Positions 1 through 7,520 of a stretch of 64,000 nucleotides of DNA are shown here, one piece after another. Position numbers and translations under genes: made by a program. Source of the stretch: Planococcus sp. ISL-110 (GTDB lineage Bacteria > Bacillota > Bacilli > Bacillales_A > Planococcaceae). Below the pieces are notes generated by a model, which worked only from the letters and a program-made list of their open reading frames with translations, made no database searches and was not told the DNA's origin. The DNA lies in the NCBI RefSeq assembly GCF_018613575.1, contig NZ_JAGGPX010000020.1, positions 58,401-122,400 of the forward strand, read 5' to 3'. Every line of letters starts with the position of its first letter. Position 1 is the stretch's first letter.

Positions 1-222
1 CGCGATCCGAAAATCCATCGCGATGTGCTACTGAAAGTTGGTAAGTTTGCCGTCGATTCCGGCTTTCATGTAAAAAATATGTCGTTCTCACCAATCACTG
101 GTGGAGAAGGCAATATTGAGTTTCTATTCCACCTTCAATCCGCTGCTGAAGGCAGTGAAATAGCCGGTGTCTCTGAGCCGTTGATCAACGAAACAGTAGC
201 ATCGGCACACAAAACATTGTAA
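1..222 (+). CDS. tlyA: TlyA-family rRNA 2'-O-methyltransferase, C-terminal fragment
   Basis: The reading frame is open from base 1 and ends with TAA at 220-222; the start lies outside the window. The visible tail (RDPKIHRDVLLKVGKF, then SFSPITGGEGNIEFL) is the conserved C-terminus of TlyA/YqxC proteins. These have an S4 RNA-binding domain followed by an FtsJ-like SAM-dependent methyltransferase domain and methylate ribosomal RNA. In Bacillus this gene lies directly upstream of ahrC, as here, which supports the call. An intrinsic terminator follows immediately. Only about 73 residues are visible, so catalytic residues cannot be checked. Confidence 0.85.
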   Translation, partial: RDPKIHRDVLLKVGKFAVDSGFHVKNMSFSPITGGEGNIEFLFHLQSAAEGSEIAGVSEPLINETVASAHKTL

Positions 223-250
223 ACACATTCCAACAGGGATGTGTTTTCTT
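221..250 (+). terminator. Intrinsic terminator after tlyA
   Basis: An 8-bp stem, AAACACAT (221-228) with ATGTGTTT (239-246), has a 10-nt loop and runs into TTTCTT. It overlaps the last two bases of the tlyA stop codon. Confidence 0.7.
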
Positions 251-272
251 CTAGCTATATAAGTTGAACTAA
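248..272. repeat. 25-bp copy of an interspersed intergenic motif
   Basis: This segment contains CTATATAAGTTGAACTA. Its reverse complement recurs at 49939-49963 with 23 of 25 identical positions. In both places it borders gene-free sequence, so it looks like the end of a decayed interspersed repeat. The rest of the tlyA-argR gap (about 273-510) holds no open frame or structure I can interpret. Confidence 0.45.
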
Positions 273-511
273 TGATCTTTCATTTCCGATATTCTGCAAA
301 ACAGCTGCGCTCCCAGGTCCACAGGGGGTGGTCATGCAGTTGGCGAGTACCAAACCTCCCCATTGTTCTGCTCCTTGCGGGGCCTTATCATGTGAGCCAT
401 GCGTGGTGTATAAAATGGTGATTTACGAGTTCAACTCATGGAGTGAACATAGCAATGAGGCCTGTTATTTCTTGATCAGACTCTAGAGCTGCATGAAGTC
501 TTAGGCTTTTC

Positions 512-566
512 TTGTCTTATGTATGAAATAACTGTAGGATATTAAGTATATGGAATAAATATTCAC
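512..566 (+). promoter_or_regulatory. argR promoter with ARG box (autoregulation)
   Basis: A -35 TTGTCT (512-517) and -10 TAGGAT (535-540) are separated by 17 bp. Just downstream, TGGAATAAATATTCAC (551-566) matches the AhrC/ArgR ARG box, a TGAATAWWWATTCA-like palindrome. The position, just after the expected transcription start, fits repression of argR by its own product. The site is read from sequence; the regulation is inferred from the family. Confidence 0.6.
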
Positions 567-581
567 TCAAGGGGGAACACC

Positions 582-1031
582 ATGAATAAGGGACAGCGCC
601 ACATTAAAATACGCGATCTCATTTCGAATCGTGAAATTGAAACGCAGGATGAGCTGGTGGACTTGCTGAAGTCGGCTGGGTACGAAGTGACACAAGCCAC
701 CGTATCGCGTGATATAAAAGAATTGCATTTGGTGAAAGTTCCACTTCAGGATGGCCGTTATAAATACAGTCTGCCTGCAGACCAACGCTTTAATCCCATG
801 CAGAAATTGCACCGTGCGTTGACGGACGCTTTTGTCAGCATTGACGGAGCGAGCCATTTTCTGGTCATGAAAACATTGCCGGGCAATGCCCACGCCATCG
901 GATCGCTTATCGACCATTTGGACTGGGAAGAGATTCTCGGGACCATTTGCGGAGATGATACGTGCCTGATCATCTGCAGAGACACCGAACATCGTGAAAT
1001 TCTAAAACAGCGTTTAATTGAAATGCTTTAA
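582..1031 (+). CDS. argR: Arginine repressor ArgR/AhrC
   Basis: A 149-residue protein, full length for the family. The N-terminal winged helix carries the recognition segment [16 protein letters not shown] (about residues 38-53). The C-terminal oligomerisation and arginine-binding domain has [11 protein letters not shown], including the GDDT that contacts L-arginine. As a hexamer, such proteins repress arginine biosynthesis and activate catabolism when arginine is bound. The ATG follows AAGGGGGAAC at a good distance. The gene sits upstream of recN with a 16-bp gap, as in Bacillus. ARG-box-like sites occur at its own promoter and at argG (35635-35652), so this window holds both the regulator and a likely target. 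Confidence 0.95.
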   Translation: MNKGQRHIKIRDLISNREIETQDELVDLLKSAGYEVTQATVSRDIKELHLVKVPLQDGRYKYSLPADQRFNPMQKLHRALTDAFVSIDGASHFLVMKTLPGNAHAIGSLIDHLDWEEILGTICGDDTCLIICRDTEHREILKQRLIEML

Positions 1032-1047
1032 GAAGAGGTGAACGGAA

Positions 1048-2745
1048 ATGCTTCGGGAATTGGACATACGCAATTTTGCTATTATCGATGCCTTGACCGT
1101 CAGTTTTTCAGAAGGACTGACAGTATTGACAGGAGAAACCGGTGCCGGAAAATCCATCATCATTGACGCTGTCCATCTTTTGGCTGGCGGCCGCGGAAGC
1201 CAGGAGTTTATTCGGCATGGTGCCAAAAAGTCGGAAATCGAAGGGCTGTTTTCATTGGAAGACGAGCAGCATCCGGTATTTCGCAAGTTAGAGGAATTCG
1301 GCATCACTTGGAGTGATGGCGATATTTTGCTGCGCCGTGAATTGAACGACAAAGGGAAAAATGTTTGCCGCATCAATGGCAAGCTGGTGACCATTTCCAT
1401 TCTTCGTGAGGTCGGTGCTTCGCTTATCGACATCCACGGCCAGCATGAGACACAGGAATTGATGGATGAAAAACAGCATCTCCATCTGCTGGATCAATTT
1501 GCTGGAAAAACCCTGATCAAATCAAAAGACAGCTACAGCCACACATTCGATAAATATACAAAATTAAAACGCGAGTTTTCATCTTATACGGAAAACGAGC
1601 AGCAAATTGCGCAACGCATTGATTTGCTGACGTTCCAGCTACAGGAAATCGAAGCAGCAGAATTGGTTATTGGCGAAGAAGAGGAACTAGTACAGGAACG
1701 CAAAAAGCTGCAAAATTTCAATAAAATCTATGAATCGATTTCAGCAGCACACGAAGCGATCCAGGGCGAAAGCAAAGGTCTGGATTGGGTAGGCTCGGCT
1801 ATGTCTGAACTGGAACATGCTGCCGCAGTAGATGAAACCTTTACAGATTCTTCAGAAACCCTGTCGAGTGCTTTTTACCTGATTCAAGACACGGGAACAG
1901 AAATCAAGCGGATTTTGGATGATATGGAATTCGATCCTGCCCGGTTAAACGAAATCGAGCAACGCTTGGCCGTCATTCAGTCTTTAAAAAGAAAATATGG
2001 TGCTTCTGTTGAAGACATTTTGCTGTATCATGAGAAGCAGACAGATGAGTTGGATAAATTGGTCAACCGTGATCAACGCTATCAGCTGGATCAGGAAAAG
2101 CTAAAGGAGTTAACCGCAGATTTGCGAGTTGAAGCGGAAGAGCTGACAATTCTCCGCCGGAAAGCCGCGAAAAGCCTGGGCAAGGCCATCATGGAGCAAT
2201 TAAAGGAATTACATATGGCTAAAGCATCGTTTGAAGTGAACTTTTCTGTATTGCCGAATGGCCGGTTTGACCGGAATGGCCATGATTCGATTTCCTTCTA
2301 TATCTCGACAAATCTCGGTGAGCCACTGAAACCATTAACCAAAGTAGCATCAGGCGGAGAATTGTCCCGTATGATGCTGGCGTTGAAAACCATTTTTTCC
2401 AAGCACCAAGGCATTACTTCCATTATTTTCGACGAAGTGGATACTGGCGTCAGCGGTAGGGTCGCACAGGCGATTGCTGAGAAGATTGCAGCCATTTCGG
2501 TCCATTCCCAAGTGCTGTGCATCTCGCATCTGCCTCAAGTTGCGGCAATGGCCGATCAGCATTTATTCATTGAGAAGAAAGTCGATAAGCAGCGGACAAC
2601 CACTGCCGTCAACGAACTGGATGGACGTGAACGAACAGAAGAAATGAGCCGAATGCTGTCAGGTGCCGAGATCACGGATCTGACCCTTCAGCACGCGGAA
2701 GAATTGCTGTCACTAGCAGCGGACCGGAAACTACTGATGAAATAA
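1048..2745 (+). CDS. recN: DNA repair protein RecN (SMC-like ATPase)
   Basis: A 565-residue SMC-like protein with Walker A GETGAGKS at residues 29-36. A long charged central region (about 150-370) is likely coiled coil. The ABC signature ASGGELSRMM and Walker B IIFDEVDTGVSG lie toward the C-terminus. RecN acts early in double-strand-break repair and bridges DNA ends for RecA-dependent recombination. The ATG is preceded by AGAGGTGAACGG, 16 bp after argR, so the two are probably cotranscribed. No LexA box is visible in the short gap. Confidence 0.96.
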   Translation: MLRELDIRNFAIIDALTVSFSEGLTVLTGETGAGKSIIIDAVHLLAGGRGSQEFIRHGAKKSEIEGLFSLEDEQHPVFRKLEEFGITWSDGDILLRRELNDKGKNVCRINGKLVTISILREVGASLIDIHGQHETQELMDEKQHLHLLDQFAGKTLIKSKDSYSHTFDKYTKLKREFSSYTENEQQIAQRIDLLTFQLQEIEAAELVIGEEEELVQERKKLQNFNKIYESISAAHEAIQGESKGLDWVGSAMSELEHAAAVDETFTDSSETLSSAFYLIQDTGTEIKRILDDMEFDPARLNEIEQRLAVIQSLKRKYGASVEDILLYHEKQTDELDKLVNRDQRYQLDQEKLKELTADLRVEAEELTILRRKAAKSLGKAIMEQLKELHMAKASFEVNFSVLPNGRFDRNGHDSISFYISTNLGEPLKPLTKVASGGELSRMMLALKTIFSKHQGITSIIFDEVDTGVSGRVAQAIAEKIAAISVHSQVLCISHLPQVAAMADQHLFIEKKVDKQRTTTAVNELDGRERTEEMSRMLSGAEITDLTLQHAEELLSLAADRKLLMK

Positions 2746-2833
2746 GCTGGTAGGCCAGTCTAGGAAAAGTCGATCCTATTGCCTGCCGGCTGCATCGTTA
2801 TCTACCAGAGTCAGTCACCAAGGAGAGAGTCGA

Positions 2834-3607
2834 ATGGACAAAATAAAAATCGCAATTGCAGATGATAATCGCGAATTGGTCGGACTGATGAAAGATTATT
2901 TAAATGCACAGCCTAATATGGAAGTGGTGGATGTTGCTTATAACGGCAAGACCTGCATTGAGATGCTGCAAAATCTGCCCCTCGATATCTTGCTGTTGGA
3001 CATCATTATGCCTTATCTGGATGGCATTGCCGTGTTGGATGCCATTAAGGAAAACGGTGATTTGCAGGGCATTGACGTCATTATGCTGTCTGCATTCGGT
3101 CAAGAATCGATTATGAGCCAGGCAGCCGAATACGGAGCATCCTATTTCATCATGAAGCCTTTTGAAGCTGATCGATTGGTTGTGCAGATCAATCATATTA
3201 TGAGTACACGGACCAGCATGTCGGGGCAACTGAGCAGCCGGCTGACAAAAGAGGATCGGATTACCAATATGGTCAAAGATATCGGGATACCACCGCATCT
3301 GAAGGGCTATAATTATTTGAAGGAAGCGGTCTCGCTCGTATTGGAGCAGCCTGAAATCCTCAATAAAGTCACCAAAGTGCTGTATCCCGGAATTGCCGCC
3401 AAATTTGACACGACCCCGACTCGAGTCGAAAGATCGATCCGACATGCAATCGAACAGGTGTGGAATCGCCATGAAACCGTCGATCATATCTCCAAAATCT
3501 TCGGTTACAGCGTTGCGCATCTTGAATCAAAACCCACTAATTCTGAATTCATTGCAATGGTCGCGGATAGCCTGCGGCTGGAAATGCGAAATGAAAAAGA
3601 TCAATAA
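2834..3607 (+). CDS. spo0A: Response regulator Spo0A
   Basis: A 257-residue two-domain regulator. The receiver domain has acidic pocket D10/D11, phosphoacceptor D56 (LLLDIIMPYLDG) and the switch lysine in YFIMKPFE. The C-terminal effector domain has the Spo0A-specific helix-turn-helix TPTRVERSIRHAIEQVW. In spore formers, Spo0A-P is the master regulator of sporulation and also controls biofilm and stationary-phase genes. Here spoIVB is missing from the usual recN-spoIVB-spo0A order: only 88 bp separate recN and spo0A. Every receiver and effector hallmark looks intact, so the protein is probably functional, perhaps for non-sporulation roles. RBS AAGGAGAGAG precedes the ATG. Confidence 0.96.
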   Translation: MDKIKIAIADDNRELVGLMKDYLNAQPNMEVVDVAYNGKTCIEMLQNLPLDILLLDIIMPYLDGIAVLDAIKENGDLQGIDVIMLSAFGQESIMSQAAEYGASYFIMKPFEADRLVVQINHIMSTRTSMSGQLSSRLTKEDRITNMVKDIGIPPHLKGYNYLKEAVSLVLEQPEILNKVTKVLYPGIAAKFDTTPTRVERSIRHAIEQVWNRHETVDHISKIFGYSVAHLESKPTNSEFIAMVADSLRLEMRNEKDQ

Positions 3608-3615
3608 AATTTCAC

Positions 3616-3658
3616 AAAACTTTCTGATCGCTATAACCGCGAAAAGAAAGTTTTTTTT
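3616..3658 (+). terminator. Intrinsic terminator after spo0A
   Basis: A 10-bp stem AAAACTTTCT (3616-3625) pairs with AGAAAGTTTT (3645-3654) and is followed by further T residues to 3658. Confidence 0.8.
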
Positions 3659-3895
3659 GCATTCCGAGAAAATATTCAGCCTGAAAAAACAGCATATTCC
3701 AAGCTTTTCACAGCCGAATAACCAAATTGAGTTTGCCAGACGAGTGGATTTTCACTTTTAAAAGGAAGGAATATTGTTTAAGGATGGCGAAATAAAGGAA
3801 AAGGTTAAGACGCTGTTGTTCTGGTCAAAAGAAAAATAGACAGCAATATTAGTGCAAAACGGCAGATTCAGCATAGTGAAAAGAGGCGAGCGCAA

Positions 3896-4027
3896 TTGCA
3901 ATTGATCAGGCAAATTGATGACTACTTTTTAGGGAATGGCGAAGGAACTATCGTCGACCGGCTGTATTTTTACGGTGTTTATTGCGTTGCCATTTTGATT
4001 ACTTTGTTTACTATGCTGTCTTTGTAA
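3896..4027 (+). CDS. Small hypothetical membrane protein (43 aa)
   Basis: A TTG start lies 9 nt after AGAGG (3882-3886). The 43-residue product begins LQLIRQIDDYFLGNGEG and ends in a hydrophobic segment, YGVYCVAILITLFTMLSL, that could span the membrane once. It lies between the spo0A terminator and the IS element. The terminator at 5358-5388, now separated from it by the IS, would have been its natural 3' end. I do not recognise the family. The support is the RBS, the membrane-like tail and the terminator; it remains a modest call. Confidence 0.4.
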   Translation: MQLIRQIDDYFLGNGEGTIVDRLYFYGVYCVAILITLFTMLSL

Positions 4028-4148
4028 TGAAACTAAAAAACTCACCTATAAATGATCCGGCCTAGACTAACATAATTAAATGGGACAATATAAAACACCT
4101 TCGAGATGGTACACTTTTAACAAGTACTCAAATCGGAGGTGTTTTTGC

Positions 4149-4466
4149 ATGGGCAAAAACGTATATTCAAGCGAAACAAAATGGGCCGTTGTTAAAGATA
4201 AATTAACTGGCCAACTAACCAATAAGGAAATTATGGAGAAGTATGGGATTAAAAACGACTCCCAAATTAAGACATGAATGAGATGGTATCGGAATAATGA
4301 AATGCACCGTTTCGACCAGCCGATTGGAAAGCAATATACCTATGGACACGGGCCGGAATTCGCCAGTGAAATGGAAAAGAAAGATCGCCAGAATGCGCAT
4401 TTAAAAATGGAGAATGACATCTTAAAAAAGTATTTGGAGATCAAAAAGGAGTTGAAAAAGGAGTAG
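4149..4466 (+). pseudogene. IS3-family transposase orfA, interrupted by in-frame TGA
   Basis: The frame starts at ATG 4149 after TCGGAGGTG. It encodes an N-terminal helix-turn-helix (SSETKWAVVKDKLTGQ, then TNKEIMEKYGI), and after TGA at 4275-4277 (codon 43) continues MRWYRNNEMHRFDQPIGKQY to a leucine/lysine-rich coiled-coil end and TAG at 4464-4466. The sequence around the stop reads IKT-stop-MRWYR, where related proteins have a tryptophan, so a single TGG to TGA change explains it. The AAAAAG run at 4455-4460 is positioned for the -1 frameshift that would fuse OrfA to OrfB. Confidence 0.85.
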
Positions 4467-4474
4467 TTCTCCAA

Positions 4475-5314
4475 TTGGTGGAAACCTACCGCAAGAAGTA
4501 TACCGTCACAGCGATTCTCTCTGCATTAAGCGTGCCACGCTCTACTTATTACCGGTGGCTGGCCGACGGCTCTACTAGTAAGTTGACGCAAGTGGAGAAA
4601 GACATTATCGCCATATGCAAGAAAACAAAATACCGCTTTGGCCATCGAAAAATCAAAAAAATACTCAATAAAGACTACAAGACCAACAAGCATCGCAATA
4701 TGGTTCAGCGCATCATGCAAAAACACAACCTGCAATGTCGGGTCAAGAAGAAACGGAAATGGAAATCACAAGGCGAATCGGTCATTGTGGCACCCAACTT
4801 ATTGGAACGGAATTTCAGCGCCGCTGCTCCAAACGAGAAATGGGTGACGGATATTACTTATATCCAATACGGAAGCTCGACGCTCTATCTGTCGACGATC
4901 ATGGACCTGTACAACAACGAAATCGTTGCTTACAAGCTCTACGATCACCAGCAGACACCACTCGTCGTCGATACATTGAATGAGGCACTAGAATTGCGAG
5001 GCTACCCCGAGGGGATTATCATCCACTCCGATCAGGGAAGTGTCTACACGTCGTATGCCTATCAGGACTTGATCAAGGAGAAACACGCGGTGAGCAGTAT
5101 GTCGCGACGCGGAAACTGTTGGGACAACGCAGTAATCGAATCGTTTCACTCGAATATCAAATCGGAAGAATTTCAGTACGTCAAATTCAATTCGTTGAAT
5201 AATCTTCAAGTTGTAGAGAAAGTGATCGAATACATTCGGTACTATAATGAAGATCGGATTCTAGAAAAATTAGGCTACCTGGCACCCAAGGAATATGGGG
5301 CGCAAGCAGCCTAA
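4475..5314 (+). CDS. IS3-family transposase orfB (DDE integrase)
   Basis: About 279 residues counted from TTG 4475. In practice it would be made as an OrfAB fusion by -1 slippage at 4455-4460, with the frame reading VEKGVVLQLVET across the join. An HTH_21-like N-terminus is followed by an rve/DDE catalytic domain. The three acidic residues are visible in KWVTDITYI, IIIHSDQGSVYTS and NCWDNAVIESFHS. The C-terminus (EKLGYLAPKEY) is typical of the IS150 branch. The frame is intact, but because orfA is broken the element should not produce the full fusion. Confidence 0.88.
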   Translation: MVETYRKKYTVTAILSALSVPRSTYYRWLADGSTSKLTQVEKDIIAICKKTKYRFGHRKIKKILNKDYKTNKHRNMVQRIMQKHNLQCRVKKKRKWKSQGESVIVAPNLLERNFSAAAPNEKWVTDITYIQYGSSTLYLSTIMDLYNNEIVAYKLYDHQQTPLVVDTLNEALELRGYPEGIIIHSDQGSVYTSYAYQDLIKEKHAVSSMSRRGNCWDNAVIESFHSNIKSEEFQYVKFNSLNNLQVVEKVIEYIRYYNEDRILEKLGYLAPKEYGAQAA

Positions 5315-5357
5315 TGAAGGTGTTTTATATGTGTCTCAAATCGCTATGTCAGTCTAG

Positions 5358-5388
5358 CCAATGAGATTGCAGCTCATTGGTTTTTTTT
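5358..5388 (+). terminator. Intrinsic terminator abutting the IS right end
   Basis: An 8-bp stem CCAATGAG (5358-5365) with CTCATTGG (5373-5380), 7-nt loop and eight T residues. The first two stem bases belong to the IS target duplication (GCC). It presumably ended transcription of the small ORF at 3896-4027 before the IS landed. Confidence 0.85.
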
Positions 5389-5532
5389 ATGGAAAGAAAG
5401 AGCAATTTTGAATGTCCCAATCCGGCAGCCACTCTTCGTTTTGATGCTTTTGGCAGACCAATCGATTGGGTGTCTCCACAGTTTTTCTCCATATTTTTAT
5501 GGAAACAGCAGAAAAAAATAAGCACGTTTCAA

Positions 5533-5567
5533 ATTCACTAAATTTCTTAGTGCTGGCGCGTTCCAAG
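5533..5567. repeat. Interspersed repeat copy shared with 49745-49778
   Basis: ATTCACTAAATTTCTTAG is identical at 5533-5550 and 49745-49762. It is followed by related GCTGGCGCGTTCCAAG and ACCGGCGCGTCCAAG. Upstream, both copies contain a GTCTCCAC motif at similar distance, so a longer, diverged element is likely. The rest of the gap 5389-5638 holds no supported gene. Confidence 0.5.
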
Positions 5568-5663
5568 CGGCCGACTGGAAAGCCCGTTATTTTTTTGGTA
5601 TGGTGGTACTTAATGCCCTAATCAGAGGGAGAGAATATATGAAAATAGAACTGAGGGAGTTTG

Positions 5664-6176
5664 ATGATGAAAAAAACAATAATATACGCCGCGATTGCAT
5701 GTATTGCGTTAGCCTTTATCGGAATCGGATCTTTTAAAATTTGGGGAAGCCTGGAGAATGCATCCGGAAAACAGTCTGTCCAAGCTCCAGATGAAGATGC
5801 AATTGCAGAAAGCACTGAGAAAGTGGAAGGTCTGGAATATGCCCGAGCGGTGCCGGAAGATGCATCAGAAAAGGCTTTATTGAACATGATGCATAAGATG
5901 ACCCATCAAAAGGTAGTCGCTTCCGAGAAATGGGGCTTGGTCCGCATGAATGAGGAATCGATAGCTAAAGCCAAACAGATTTTACAGGATTCTGACTTTA
6001 ATTCTAAAGAGGATTTGCTGGAAATTATCGGACGTTGGGAAAGCGGACAATTCGATCGGGTAGACGAGGATCATAATTATATCTGGAATCTGCAAGGCGG
6101 CAGCATCGGTCGTGCTACGGGAATTTTGAGTGTCCAGCAGGAACAGGAATTCATCCGCAATAACTTTTCCGAGTAA
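5664..6176 (+). CDS. Membrane-anchored DUF6241-like protein
   Basis: About 170 residues. Residues 3-22 form an N-terminal signal anchor (TIIYAAIACIALAFIGIG). An acidic linker follows, then a conserved-looking domain with MMHKMTHQKVVASEKWG, EIIGRWESGQFDRVDEDHNYIW and GGSIGRATGILS. This pattern fits the DUF6241 family of Bacillus secreted or anchored proteins, whose function is unknown. Starts at 5661 (TTG), 5664 and 5667 (ATG) are possible; GAGGGAG at 5653-5659 favours 5664 or 5667. A 32-codon frame at 5639-5737 with its own RBS overlaps the start. The family call is from memory of the motif. Confidence 0.7.
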   Translation: MMKKTIIYAAIACIALAFIGIGSFKIWGSLENASGKQSVQAPDEDAIAESTEKVEGLEYARAVPEDASEKALLNMMHKMTHQKVVASEKWGLVRMNEESIAKAKQILQDSDFNSKEDLLEIIGRWESGQFDRVDEDHNYIWNLQGGSIGRATGILSVQQEQEFIRNNFSE

Positions 6177-6425
6177 TCTGGGAGTTGGCCGAATTTGTTT
6201 GTTTCAATCTGTAAATGTAGTTTTTTACATAAGGTATTTATGGGAAAAGTCAAAAACGTAACAAGAAAAAGCCAACAATTACGTTATATTAAACGACAAC
6301 GCTGTTACTTGGAGGCTTAAAATGATAAAGTAGAGGAACAAATTACGAATCCATGGACAGGTAAGAAGGTATTGAACCTGCTTTATCTATTTAATGGATT
6401 TCAGAAATGGAAGAGGATGATTTTA

Positions 6426-7151
6426 TTGTCTGAAGTCAAAGTGTATGCACACCGAGGCGCTTCAGGATATGCACTGGAAAATACGTGGAACGCTTTTATC
6501 AAGGCGTGTGAATTCGGTGTTGGCATTGAACTCGACGTACAGATTACCAAAGACGGAGTTGTAGTCGTTTACCATGATGACAACCTGCGGCGCCTGACTG
6601 GTGTCAATGCAGGCATCGAAACCCTCGCTTACGAAGAAATAAAGGAACTGCGGGTGGGTAAAAAATGGCTGCGCAGCTTCCAGCACCATCAAATGCCACT
6701 GGCTTATGAGGTGTTTCAATGGGCGAAGAAAAAGAAGATTCCATTGAATGTTGAATTAAAGGGCTCTTTTGCGAAAAATCCGAAAGGACCGCAGATTCTT
6801 GCAGCCATGCTGGAAGGGATGGAGGATGTCCATTTGTCTTCATTCAACCCACAGCTGCTAAATGAGATGAAAAAATTGATGCCTTCAACGGAAATGGCCT
6901 GGATCATCAAAAAGAATGTTCAGCTGTCCCGTATAAAAGAAATGGACTGGGTGGATAGTATCCATCTCCATAAGCGGCTTCTTGCCAAGTCATTCTGGGC
7001 CGATATTTTAAAGTTGGACAAGAATGTTCGTCTTTATGGAGTGCTTGGGTCAGAGTCGCTTATAGATCGGCTTGATCCGCAGACGGTCGGAATCATCACC
7101 AATTATCCGGATCGCGTCAAAAGAAAAATTGCGTCTACCCTTGTCGGGTAG
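6426..7151 (+). CDS. Glycerophosphodiester phosphodiesterase (GDPD family)
   Basis: A 241-residue cytosolic GDPD-family TIM barrel, equivalent in position to B. subtilis yqiK. Near the N-terminus are the catalytic motifs HRGASG..ENT, IELDVQITKDG and VVYHDDNLRRLTG, which provide the two histidines and the Glu/Asp metal ligands. A late LNVELKG supplies the second metal-binding acid. These enzymes hydrolyse deacylated phospholipids to glycerol-3-phosphate and an alcohol. The TTG at 6426 is chosen because AGAGGA at 6412-6417 lies 8 nt upstream; the in-frame ATG at 6417 overlaps that RBS. The stop codon is inside a bidirectional terminator shared with the convergent DUF2627 gene. Confidence 0.88.
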   Translation: MSEVKVYAHRGASGYALENTWNAFIKACEFGVGIELDVQITKDGVVVVYHDDNLRRLTGVNAGIETLAYEEIKELRVGKKWLRSFQHHQMPLAYEVFQWAKKKKIPLNVELKGSFAKNPKGPQILAAMLEGMEDVHLSSFNPQLLNEMKKLMPSTEMAWIIKKNVQLSRIKEMDWVDSIHLHKRLLAKSFWADILKLDKNVRLYGVLGSESLIDRLDPQTVGIITNYPDRVKRKIASTLVG

Positions 7152-7166
7152 ACGCAATTTTTTATT
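7125..7166. terminator. Bidirectional terminator between glpQ-like gene and DUF2627 gene
   Basis: A 16-bp perfect stem AAAATTGCGTCTACCC (7125-7140) with GGGTAGACGCAATTTT (7146-7161), loop TTGTC. There is a T run on the + strand, and on the - strand after the mirrored stem. It includes the end of the upstream coding sequence. Confidence 0.9.
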
Positions 7167-7395
7167 TCTGGAATCTTTTCGAAACGTTCCCTTTTTTGCG
7201 GTCGCGGTTCAACAGAAAGCCTGCAAAAAAACCAATTCCTACAACTACAAAAATGGTGCCGAACGTAAATTGAAGCCAAAGAGCCGGATATGGCTCAAGC
7301 AATTTATTGAACAAGGTATCGCGCATCAATTTGATGCCATACGCCGCCATGATCCCAGGAATCAGCAAGATGATAAACGCTAATAGACGACCCAT
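7162..7395 (-). CDS. DUF2627 membrane protein (YqzF-like)
   Basis: A 77-residue protein from the ATG at 7393-7395, preceded on the minus strand by GAAGGATGTGGAAGT. It has two hydrophobic segments, LLAFIILLIPGIMAAYGIKL and FTFGTIFVVVGIGFFAGFLL, and a basic C-terminus. The size and its place between the GDPD gene and bkdR match YqzF (DUF2627) of B. subtilis. Function is unknown. An upstream in-frame TTG would add 17 hydrophilic residues but has a poorer RBS. Confidence 0.8.
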   Translation of the reverse strand: MGRLLAFIILLIPGIMAAYGIKLMRDTLFNKLLEPYPALWLQFTFGTIFVVVGIGFFAGFLLNRDRKKGNVSKRFQK

Positions 7396-7478
7396 ACTTC
7401 CACATCCTTCATCGTCTATTGTTTCTAATTCTATTAAAGTTGTCAAGAAAACCTTCCTGATGTACGCTTAAAACATTC

Positions 7479-7494
7479 TTGCAATAACTTGCAA
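7479..7494 (+). promoter_or_regulatory. Palindrome TTGCAA-N4-TTGCAA upstream of bkdR
   Basis: TTGCAATAACTTGCAA lies 27 bp upstream of the bkdR start. The same motif occurs twice upstream of ptb (9573-9588 and 9593-9608), so it is a probable BkdR binding site. Confidence 0.6.
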
Positions 7495-7520
7495 AACTCC
7501 GTGAGAAAGGTTGAATTAAT

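Larger units (their letters stand above)
4063..5356 (+). mobile_element. IS3-family (IS150-like) insertion sequence, 1294 bp
   Basis: The ends are imperfect inverted repeats. The left end starts TAGACTAACATA (4063) and continues to ATATAAAACACCTTC (4102). The right end, read in reverse, gives TAGACTGACATAG and the same ATATAAAACACCTTC (5316-5356). A 3-bp direct repeat GCC flanks it (4060-4062 and 5357-5359), the target duplication size known for this family. Inside are orfA and orfB in the typical -1 frame relation. orfA carries a nonsense codon, so the copy is probably non-autonomous. The insertion lies exactly at the base of a terminator hairpin (5358-5388). Confidence 0.9.

Noticed and set aside
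2900..3520. Long open frame on the minus strand opposite spo0A
   Set aside because: It mirrors a conserved gene, has no RBS and no plausible protein features.
3774..3839. 21-codon frame (LFKDGEIKEKVKTLLFWSKEK) before the small membrane ORF
   Set aside because: RBS spacing is too short and there is no other support.
5389..5535. 48-codon frame starting ATG after the terminator T run
   Set aside because: No ribosome binding site; it runs into the interspersed repeat and shows no recognisable sequence.
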